Below, one piece after another: positions 57,725 to 64,000 of a stretch of DNA of 64,000 bases (position 1 is the stretch's first letter; every line of letters starts with the position of its first letter). The translations under genes and the position numbers were made by a program. Under the pieces are notes generated by a model. It was given only the letters and a program-made list of their open reading frames with translations. It ran no database searches and was not told the origin of the DNA. Source of the DNA: Lachnospiraceae bacterium (GTDB lineage Bacteria; Bacillota; Clostridia; Lachnospirales; Lachnospiraceae); the NCBI GenBank assembly GCA_024691305.1, contig JAILNS010000005.1, positions 151,773-215,772 of the forward strand. Direction: 5' to 3'.

Positions 57725-57791
57725 GATTTTTCGTGAAACATTAGTACACGCCCCTTTGTGAAACAATACATTTTAATCTTAATTACGTAAT
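57725..57791. promoter_or_regulatory. Degenerate parS half-sites and palindrome before parA
   Basis: TCGTGAAACA (ending 57740) and GTGAAACA (ending about 57766) are right half-sites of parS without matching left halves. ATTACGTAAT (57782-57791) is a perfect palindrome about 50 bases before the parA start and could be an operator. Confidence 0.4.
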
Positions 57792-57838
57792 AACAGTCAA
57801 TAATATATAAGAAAGATAAATACAGGAAAGAGGAAAAT

Positions 57839-58594
57839 ATGGGAAAGATAATTGCTATAACGAATCAAAAGGGAGGAGTCGGGAAAACAACCACAGCTAT
57901 AAACCTGTCTGCAGCTATGGCAGAACTTGGTAAAAAAATCCTGGTAATTGATACAGATCCCCAGGGAAATATGACGAGTGGGTTCGGCGTAAATAAAAAT
58001 GAAGTGGAAAATACAGTATATGAACTTATGCTGGGTTCATGCTCTACTGAAGAAGCTATCATTAAAAATGTTAAAGACAATATAGATATGATAGCATCTA
58101 ATGTAAATCTGGCTGCAGTAGAGATAGAGCTTATAGATGATGATAACAGAAATTTTGTACTTAGAAATGAAGTTGAATGGGTTAAAGATAAATATGATTA
58201 TATAATAATCGACTGTCCTCCTTCATTAAGTATGCTTACGGTAAATGCACTTACTACGGCCGACAGTGTATTGGTTCCTATTCAGTGTGAGTATTATGCT
58301 CTCGAGGGATTAAGCCAGTTGATCCATACAGTAAATCTTGTTAAAAATGGACTTAACCCTGAACTTGATATGGAAGGAGTCGTATTTACAATGTATGATT
58401 CCAGAACCAACCTTTCATCTCAGGTAGTTGAAAACGTTAAGGAAAATGTCGAAACTAAAGTATATGAAACTGTGATACCCAGAAATATCAGACTTGCCGA
58501 AGCACCTAGTTACGGACAGCCCATATCAGAGTATGATCCCAAGTCAGCAGGAGCGGAAGCATATTTAAGACTGGCAAGAGAAGTGATAGGATAA
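57839..58594 (+). CDS. parA: Chromosome partitioning ATPase ParA (Soj)
   Basis: A MinD/ParA-family ATPase that binds the nucleoid as an ATP dimer and, with ParB, segregates origins and controls DnaA. The deviant Walker motif KGGVGKTTTA is at 11-20, and DTDPQGN (39-45) and DYIIIDCPPSL (about 119-129) are present. It is 251 residues long. AGAGGAAAAT precedes the ATG. The parS array upstream places it in the segregation locus. Confidence 0.97.
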   Translation: MGKIIAITNQKGGVGKTTTAINLSAAMAELGKKILVIDTDPQGNMTSGFGVNKNEVENTVYELMLGSCSTEEAIIKNVKDNIDMIASNVNLAAVEIELIDDDNRNFVLRNEVEWVKDKYDYIIIDCPPSLSMLTVNALTTADSVLVPIQCEYYALEGLSQLIHTVNLVKNGLNPELDMEGVVFTMYDSRTNLSSQVVENVKENVETKVYETVIPRNIRLAEAPSYGQPISEYDPKSAGAEAYLRLAREVIG

Positions 58595-58676
58595 AATAGA
58601 TCGCAACATAAAAAGATACTATAAAACGGAAGCAAAAAACGGATATACTAAGATCAAATAATCAGGAGGAATTATA

Positions 58677-59576
58677 ATGGCAGCCAAAGGCGGATTAGGA
58701 AAAGGACTTGATGCACTGATCCCTACAACCAATAAGGGTGGATCTAAGACTAATAATGCTTCACCGGTTCAGGATGCAAAAGAAGGTGAGCAGATAAAGA
58801 TCGTAAAGATCACAAAGGTTGAACCAAACAGAGACCAGCCGAGAAAGATCTTCAGTGAAGATGAACTTCAGGAACTGTCTGACTCTATCAAGCAAAACGG
58901 AATAATCAATCCCATTATAGTTCAGGACAGAAAAGATCATTATGAAATAGTAGCCGGTGAGAGAAGATGGCGTGCGGCAAAAATGGCAGAACTTAAAGAA
59001 ATTCCTGTCATAATCAGACATTATACCGAAAAAGAGATGGCTGAGATCGCACTGATAGATAACCTTCAGCGAAAAGACTTAAATCCTATTGAAGAAGCAT
59101 TGGCATATAAGAGACTTCTTGAAGAGTTTAATATGAAACAGGATGAACTTGCTGAGAAGGTATCAAAGAGCCGTTCTGCAGTTACCAACTCGATAAGACT
59201 TCTTAAACTGTGTGACAATGTTCAGCAGATGATAATAGAAGAACTGATAAGTGAAGGTGCAGCGAGAGCGCTGATCCCGGTAGAAGATCCCGAACTCCAG
59301 TATGATCTTGCACAGCAGATATTGGATAAAGGACTGAATGTCCGTGACGTTGAAAAAATGGTCAAGGATCTTGGAAAAGAGACCAAGAAGAAAAACAAGC
59401 CCAAAACCGATGAGAAGCTGGATACGATATATCGCGAATACGAAGAAAAACTTAAAAAATCTGTAGGTACCAAAGTTGCCATAGCTGCAAAGGGTGACGG
59501 TACAGGAAAACTTGAAATAGAATTTTACTCACATGATGATCTCGACAGGATAACTTCTCTTTTAAGCGGTAAATAA
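58677..59576 (+). CDS. parB: Chromosome partitioning protein ParB (Spo0J)
   Basis: A CTP-dependent clamp that loads at parS. The N-terminal GLGKGLDALIP motif binds ParA. The CTPase region has IVAGERRWRAAKMAELKEIP (about 92-111) with the Arg patch and TEKEMAEIALIDNLQR (about 117-132). A helix-turn-helix (DELAEKVSKSRSAVTNSIRL) and a C-terminal dimer domain follow. It has 299 residues, with AGGAGG upstream. It lies 82 bases after parA. Confidence 0.97.
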   Translation: MAAKGGLGKGLDALIPTTNKGGSKTNNASPVQDAKEGEQIKIVKITKVEPNRDQPRKIFSEDELQELSDSIKQNGIINPIIVQDRKDHYEIVAGERRWRAAKMAELKEIPVIIRHYTEKEMAEIALIDNLQRKDLNPIEEALAYKRLLEEFNMKQDELAEKVSKSRSAVTNSIRLLKLCDNVQQMIIEELISEGAARALIPVEDPELQYDLAQQILDKGLNVRDVEKMVKDLGKETKKKNKPKTDEKLDTIYREYEEKLKKSVGTKVAIAAKGDGTGKLEIEFYSHDDLDRITSLLSGK

Positions 59577-59593
59577 TTTAGGGAGACGGGTTA

Positions 59594-60109
59594 ATGAAAT
59601 ATACTTTGTTGGAAAATATGGGCCTTGGCGGAATGGACTTAAGCATACTGCTATTAGTTCTCACCGTATTGGTTGTAGTTCTGACTGTACTTGTTATAAT
59701 ATTAGTGGTCAAAATGCAAAAGTTAACCGGTAAGTACAAGAAGTTTATGACAGGACGTACGGTTAAAAGCCTGGAGAATGAGATAGTGAATCTGTTCGAA
59801 GACAATAAGGCAATGAAAGAGCAGATAACAGATAACAGGCATGATATAAGATCTCTATCCAAACAGATGAAACTTGTTTATCAGAAGTGTTCGATAATCA
59901 GATATGATGCCCTTAAAGAGATGGGAGGAAAACTGAGTTTTTGCCTGACACTTTTGAATGAAGAAAATGATGGATTCATACTCAATTCCGTACATAGTTC
60001 TGCGGGTTGTTATAACTATTTAAAACAGGTACGCGGCGGAAGATGTGAGATCGATCTCGGTGACGAAGAGCAGAAATCACTGGATAATGCTTTAAACGGA
60101 GGAAATTAG
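59594..60109 (+). CDS. DUF4446 membrane protein
   Basis: A 171-residue protein with one N-terminal membrane helix (about 17-41), then a coiled-coil stretch (about 60-95) and a compact C-terminal domain with RYDALKEMGGKLSFCLTLLN (about 103-122), the hallmark of DUF4446. It is regularly encoded after parB in Clostridia. Function unknown. It starts 17 bases after parB and four bases before the HD-GYP gene. Confidence 0.85.
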   Translation: MKYTLLENMGLGGMDLSILLLVLTVLVVVLTVLVIILVVKMQKLTGKYKKFMTGRTVKSLENEIVNLFEDNKAMKEQITDNRHDIRSLSKQMKLVYQKCSIIRYDALKEMGGKLSFCLTLLNEENDGFILNSVHSSAGCYNYLKQVRGGRCEIDLGDEEQKSLDNALNGGN

Positions 60110-60113
60110 GCAG

Positions 60114-61166
60114 ATGAAGCTTACACCAGTTGAAGAACTAAAAGAACTGGATATTTTAGGGATAGATGTCCTTAATTCCGATTATACGGTTTTACTTGCC
60201 GCAGACACGGAACTGACCAAGGAACATATATCCCGGTTAAAAAGCTGTAACATCCGGGAAGTCTATGTAAGAACCGAAGATGTATCGGGCGAAGTAGAGA
60301 TACTTAAAGAGGATGTCCGAAAAGAAGTACATGATACCCTTCGGAAGATCATGGAAAAACATACATATACCGATAATTCCGAATTGTCAAAATTAAGTGA
60401 GACAGCGGACGTAATTATCAGTAATATTTTGGAAGAAGAGGATGTTGTCGAAAAACTTTACGACATCAGAAGAAGAAGCGCAGATATATATGAACACTGC
60501 ATCTCAGTATGTTCAATTTCTACGCTGATAGCACTAAAAAGAAAAAAATCCGAAACAGAAGTGCATGATATAGGTGTTGCTTGCCTGCTTCATGAGATCG
60601 GACTTCAGAATATAAATCTTGATTATGAGAATAAAGAGATATATGATATGGAGCCTGAAGATGCAGAAGAATATAAAAAGCATCCGTTGTATGCATATGA
60701 AAGATTAAGATACGAGAGCTGGCTTTCGGAAGAGTCAAAGAACATGATCCTTTGGCATCATGAAAGAATGGATGGCAGCGGATTTCCCAGAAAGATGATG
60801 GGAATAGACATGTCCGATTCTGCAAAGATCATTCAGGTCTGCGATGCTTTTGACGAGTTCATATGCGGTATAGGATGTGAAAGAGTTAAAGTATATGAAG
60901 CACTTGAATATTTAAAGATATACAAGGGAACCAAGTTTGAAAAAGATATAGTTGAAGATTTCCTGGAGTTGATCGCGGTATATCCGGTCGGCAGTTATGT
61001 AAGGACCAGTGATGGAGAAACAGCCGTTGTTTTAAGACAAAACAGGGAATTTCCGGATAGACCGGTAGTCAGGATCATTAAGAACAAAGAAGGAGAACCT
61101 GTAAAAAAAATAATTATCAAGGATCTGCTTAAATATACAACATTATTTATAGAAGATATAGATTAA
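60114..61166 (+). CDS. HD-GYP domain protein with HE in place of HD
   Basis: Related to cyclic di-GMP phosphodiesterases. The N-terminal 120 residues are a regulatory region. The HD-GYP core has H128 (YEHCISVCSIS), LLHEIG (158-163, where the usual HD is H160-E161 and the usual following lysine is Leu), H190, HHERMDGSGFP (215-225, GYP reads GFP) and CDAFD (243-247). A C-terminal beta domain follows. Metal ligands are largely kept, but activity on c-di-GMP is uncertain. Confidence 0.85.
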   Translation: MKLTPVEELKELDILGIDVLNSDYTVLLAADTELTKEHISRLKSCNIREVYVRTEDVSGEVEILKEDVRKEVHDTLRKIMEKHTYTDNSELSKLSETADVIISNILEEEDVVEKLYDIRRRSADIYEHCISVCSISTLIALKRKKSETEVHDIGVACLLHEIGLQNINLDYENKEIYDMEPEDAEEYKKHPLYAYERLRYESWLSEESKNMILWHHERMDGSGFPRKMMGIDMSDSAKIIQVCDAFDEFICGIGCERVKVYEALEYLKIYKGTKFEKDIVEDFLELIAVYPVGSYVRTSDGETAVVLRQNREFPDRPVVRIIKNKEGEPVKKIIIKDLLKYTTLFIEDID

Positions 61167-61198
61167 ACAGGCCACGGCCAAAGATTAGGAGAGATACC

Positions 61199-62488
61199 AT
61201 GATAGACATCAAGTTTTTACGCGAAAACCCGGATGCAGTAAAGGAAAATATCAAAAAGAAATTTCAGGACAGCAAACTTGCTCTTGTTGATGAAGTGATA
61301 GAGCTCGATCAAAAGAGCAGGGCAACTCAGCAGGAAGCAGATGATATCAGAGCCAATCGAAACAAGATATCCAAAGAGATCGGAGCTCTTATGGGCCAGG
61401 GCAAGAAAGAAGAAGCCGAGGCTTTAAAAGCAAAAGTTGCGGAGAATGCACAAAGACTTTCACAATTGGAAACTGACGAAGCAGAACTCGCCGAAAAAAT
61501 CCGTAAGATCATGCTGACTATTCCGAATATCATAGATGCTTCGGTACCGATCGGAAAAGATGATACCGAAAATGTCGAGATAACCAGATACGGTGATCCC
61601 GTAGTTCCGGATTTTGAGATCCCTTATCATACCGAGATCATGGAAAGATTCAACGGTATTGATATGGATGCAGCGGGAAGAGTTGCAGGTAACGGATTCT
61701 ACTATCTTATGGGTGATATAGCAAGACTCCATTCCGCTGTACTTGCATATGCCAGGGATTTTATGATAGACAGAGGATTTAAGTACTGTATTCCTCCGTT
61801 TATGATCAGAAGTGCTGTTGTTGACGGTGTCATGAGTTTTGCCGAGATGGATGCTATGATGTACAAGATAGAAGGCGAAGATCTATATCTTATCGGTACT
61901 TCGGAACATTCCATGATAGGTAAATTCATCGACCAGCTTATACCGGAATCGGATCTTCCTCAGACTCTTACCAGTTATTCACCGTGTTTCCGTAAGGAAA
62001 AAGGCGCACATGGTATAGAAGAAAGAGGTGTTTATCGTATACATCAGTTTGAAAAGCAGGAGATGATCGTTGTATGTAAGCCTGAGGAATCTCCCATGTG
62101 GTTTGATAAACTCTGGCAGAATACGGTTGATCTTTTCCGTTCCATGGATATCCCTGTTAGGACGATCGAATGCTGTTCGGGTGATCTCGCAGATCTTAAG
62201 GTTAAGTCTTATGATGTTGAAGCATGGTCTCCGAGACAGCAGAAATATTTCGAAGTCGGAAGCTGCTCTAATTTAGGTGATGCACAGGCAAGAAGACTCA
62301 GGATCAGGATCAAGGGCGAAAACGGAGATAAGTATTTTGCACATACCCTTAACAATACGGTAGTTGCGCCTCCGAGAATGCTCATCGCTTTCCTTGAAAA
62401 TAACTTAAAGGCAGACGGATCCGTTGCGATCCCTGAAGTGCTTCGTCCGTATATGGGTGGTAAGGAAGTTCTGACCCCCGAGAAATAA
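61199..62488 (+). CDS. serS: Serine--tRNA ligase
   Basis: A class II synthetase that charges tRNA-Ser. The first 110 residues form the long tRNA-binding coiled coil (DIRANRNKISKEIGALMGQG). The active-site motifs are LIGTSEHSMIG, CFRKEKGAHGIEERGVYRIH (motif 2), FEVGSCSNLGDAQARRL, and NTVVAPPRMLIAFLEN (motif 3). It has 429 residues. AGGAGA lies six to eight bases before the ATG. No T-box leader is visible. Confidence 0.97.
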   Translation: MIDIKFLRENPDAVKENIKKKFQDSKLALVDEVIELDQKSRATQQEADDIRANRNKISKEIGALMGQGKKEEAEALKAKVAENAQRLSQLETDEAELAEKIRKIMLTIPNIIDASVPIGKDDTENVEITRYGDPVVPDFEIPYHTEIMERFNGIDMDAAGRVAGNGFYYLMGDIARLHSAVLAYARDFMIDRGFKYCIPPFMIRSAVVDGVMSFAEMDAMMYKIEGEDLYLIGTSEHSMIGKFIDQLIPESDLPQTLTSYSPCFRKEKGAHGIEERGVYRIHQFEKQEMIVVCKPEESPMWFDKLWQNTVDLFRSMDIPVRTIECCSGDLADLKVKSYDVEAWSPRQQKYFEVGSCSNLGDAQARRLRIRIKGENGDKYFAHTLNNTVVAPPRMLIAFLENNLKADGSVAIPEVLRPYMGGKEVLTPEK

Positions 62489-62499
62489 TTGAGGCTTTT

Positions 62500-63384
62500 A
62501 TGCACAAATTTATGAGAGCCGTGGGTTTTGCCGGACTTATGGACAGAAAAGAACAGCAGAAACTCATCACGGATGTAATAATAAATCCTACAAACAGAAG
62601 ATATACATCATACGGACAGGAAGAATTTCTGGCGGAATTTGACAAGGATTTCGGTCCGGGGATCGGTATCGGAGTATGCGGAATGTTTGATGAGGGGGAA
62701 AATTTCTCCTACGATTACTATTATCCGTATCTTACAGGCACCCAGATAAGTTCTTTGGAAGATATAACCGTGGAACGACATGCCGGGCAGATTTCCTATG
62801 CGGGGATCTGTGATGATTATAAGATAGGTGTTTCGCTGATTTTCTATCTTCAGAATATGGTCCCTTATGTAAAAGTACTTAATTCCGGACAGCTGCCTCT
62901 TGTCGGGACATCACTTAGTCTTTCCGGGCTTTCGGTGCACGGTTCCATTATTTTGCCGATAGCAAAAAATGAAAAAGACATTCAGAAGGTTAAAAGGGCA
63001 TCGACAGAGAGACTTAAACTTCTTAATAAAGCAAAAGACGGTGATGAAGAAGCAATAGATACGATAACTATGGAAGATATGGATAGATATATGCTTCTTA
63101 AGGACAGGATCCGGGATACGGATGTTTTCTCTTTGGTTGATTCGTACTTTATGCCTTACGGGGTAGAGTGCGACCAGTATTCTCTTCTCGGCGAGATAAT
63201 GGAATGCAGACTTGTTGAAAACAGCCTTACCGGAGAAAAGGTATGGAAATTTGTCCTTTCCGTAAATGATATCAGTCTGGATGTATGTATCAATGAAAAG
63301 GATCTGGTCGGTGAACCTGCCGAAGGCCGCCGTTTTAAAGGAACGATCTGGTTACAGGGTGCTGTGATCCATCCGGAACTGTAA
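62500..63384 (+). CDS. DUF3881 family protein
   Basis: A 294-residue protein I place in DUF3881, a family I associate mainly with Lachnospiraceae (from memory). It begins MHKFMRAVGFAGLMDRKEQQ, has the FGPGIGIGVCGMFDEGENF segment (about 51-69) and the IGVSLIFYLQNMVPYVK strand pair, and ends in WKFVLSVNDISLDVCINEKD and GTIWLQGAVIHPEL. No membrane segment. Function unknown. It follows serS by 11 bases and is probably co-transcribed. Confidence 0.82.
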   Translation: MHKFMRAVGFAGLMDRKEQQKLITDVIINPTNRRYTSYGQEEFLAEFDKDFGPGIGIGVCGMFDEGENFSYDYYYPYLTGTQISSLEDITVERHAGQISYAGICDDYKIGVSLIFYLQNMVPYVKVLNSGQLPLVGTSLSLSGLSVHGSIILPIAKNEKDIQKVKRASTERLKLLNKAKDGDEEAIDTITMEDMDRYMLLKDRIRDTDVFSLVDSYFMPYGVECDQYSLLGEIMECRLVENSLTGEKVWKFVLSVNDISLDVCINEKDLVGEPAEGRRFKGTIWLQGAVIHPEL

Positions 63385-63413
63385 TAAAAGAAATAGCATT
63401 ACAGATTCTTTAA

Positions 63414-63422
63414 TGATATAAT
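63414..63422 (+). promoter_or_regulatory. Extended -10 promoter of tRNA-Arg
   Basis: TGA-TATAAT (63414-63422), a perfect extended -10, about 45 bases before the tRNA. No clear -35 is present. Confidence 0.45.
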
Positions 63423-63466
63423 ACCTTTTGTGTATTTTTGTTAAATCTATTTAACAGATATATCTT

Positions 63467-63540
63467 GTCTACGTAGCTCAGCAGGATAGAGCGTTCGCCT
63501 CCTAAGCGAAAGGTCGCGCGTTCGAATCGCGCCGTGGACG
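63467..63540 (+). tRNA. tRNA-Arg, anticodon CCT
   Basis: Acceptor GTCTACG/CGTGGAC (one G-T), D-arm GCTC...GAGC, anticodon stem TTCGC/GCGAA with loop CTCCTAA (anticodon CCT), T-arm GCGCG/CGCGC with TTCGAAT, discriminator G. CCA is not encoded. A broken integrase follows 14 bases away, so this gene probably serves as the attachment site of a mobile element. Confidence 0.95.
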
Positions 63541-63544
63541 CTTT

Positions 63545-63566
63545 GAGGAGCCGGTCAGGGCTCCTC
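63545..63566 (+). terminator. Terminator after tRNA-Arg
   Basis: GAGGAGCC (63545-63552) and GGCTCCTC (63559-63566) pair perfectly, followed by TTTG. The hairpin overlaps the last codons of the integrase on the other strand. Confidence 0.8.
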
Positions 63567-64000
63567 TTTGTTTAAGCGGTCTTTTATATTATTTAGTCGC
63601 CTCTTGTCCGTCAAAGAATAGTGCGTCTCGTTAGTCTGTACCTCGTGTCCCAGGATCAATGCCCTGTCTGAAGCAGAAAATCCCAATTCGATAAGCCTTG
63701 AATTAAATGCCATTCTGCAGGCATGATTATTGGTTGGTACACATCCAAGCCGCCTACAACGCTTACGCAGATTCTGTATATAACCTTCCGTTGTGCGGAT
63801 GCATACGCTCGTCTTTTGTATAACCAACCTCTACCAGATTGTTGTGGTTTCCTTCAGAGACCTTAATCTGCTGTCTGTGTACATGGATGAAGTCATCCTG
63901 TATATCTTCGACATGCAGTGCTGTCAGTTCGCCGGCTCTCATGCCGGTTTCTTTAGCAAGAAGGGACATTAACACACGGGGATTGTCCAGATGCTTTTGT
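63555..64000 (-). pseudogene. Broken tyrosine recombinase (phage/ICE integrase), partial
   Basis: Two minus-strand frames together make the catalytic half of a tyrosine integrase. The first runs from the window edge to about 63763 and holds AKETGMRAGELTALHVEDIQ with the box I arginine. The second (63555 to about 63827) holds NNHACRMAFNSRLIELGFS (H-x-x-R), LILGHEV and the tyrosine of ETHYSLTD. The join needs a frame change near 63795-63830, and the spacing between box I and HxxR is about 20 residues shorter than usual, which suggests a deletion with frameshift. The N-terminus lies beyond the window. It reads towards tRNA-Arg, as integrases of tRNA-inserted islands often do. Confidence 0.82.

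Noticed and set aside
61167..61198. Search for a T-box leader before serS
   Set aside because: Only 32 bases separate it from the preceding gene and no T-box sequence or terminator is present; the gene is in an operon.

Overview
The window is the replication-origin region of a low-to-moderate GC Firmicute, most likely a Lachnospiraceae member (Butyrivibrio-like is my best guess, an inference). The evidence is the dnaA-dnaN-S4-recF-gyrB-gyrA block facing rpmH-rnpA-yidD-yidC-jag across an AT-rich gap with DnaA boxes, the parA-parB-DUF4446 cluster with consensus parS sites, a DUF3881 gene next to serS, strong AGGAGG-type ribosome sites, and several families I associate with Lachnospiraceae (DUF5058, zinc-ribbon and PEGA proteins). 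Almost every gene left of about 48.4 kb is on the minus strand and most genes to the right are on the plus strand, as expected for two replichores leaving an origin at about 48.4-48.7 kb.

Layout, left to right. 0-7.6 kb: GNAT acetyltransferase, class II fructose-bisphosphate aldolase, a hypothetical protein, a diacylglycerol-kinase-like enzyme, proS coupled to an O-antigen-ligase-like membrane protein, and trmO. 7.5-14.9 kb: an intracellular GH13 glucanase, then ftsH-hpt-tilS and divIC-rqcP-hup. That second block is the Firmicute yabO-ftsH neighbourhood, but without the sporulation genes yabP, yabQ and spoIIE. 15-21 kb: a PEGA-domain lipoprotein, cca, an HD hydrolase, an esterase, tRNA-Pro and a zinc-ribbon membrane protein. 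21-29.6 kb: tex, an M20 peptidase, two membrane proteins (one DUF5058), an XRE protein, a ketopantoate-reductase-like enzyme, a 1-phosphofructokinase-like sugar kinase and a histidine phosphatase. 29.6-30.4 kb: a TPP riboswitch controlling thiT. 30.4-39.7 kb: envelope and transport genes (DUF6056-like protein, GtrA, a potassium channel, an SGNH/MBOAT pair, murG, a Kef/NapA-type antiporter) around pgi.

39.8-48.3 kb is the gyrA-gyrB-recF-S4-dnaN-dnaA block and 48.4-48.7 kb the probable oriC. 48.8-51.7 kb is rpmH-rnpA-yidD-yidC-jag. The mnmE-mnmG-rsmG genes (51.7-55.8 kb), usually co-directional with jag and parAB, are inverted here and preceded by an alpha/beta-hydrolase-fold protein that lacks a serine nucleophile. 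56.9-59.6 kb holds three perfect parS palindromes, a small tautomerase, parA and parB. 59.6-63.4 kb carries DUF4446, an HD-GYP protein whose HD pair reads HE, serS and DUF3881. The right edge is tRNA-Arg(CCT) followed immediately by a broken tyrosine integrase, which looks like the boundary of a decayed integrated element.

The most notable points are a potassium-channel gene that seems to need an AUA start overlapping the pgi stop codon, a probable leaderless tilS transcript, a TPP riboswitch whose mutually exclusive pairings can be read from the sequence, the parS array with a conserved flanking extension, and the inverted mnmE block with its pseudo-hydrolase. I found no CRISPR array and no complete insertion sequence. 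No defence system was recognised.
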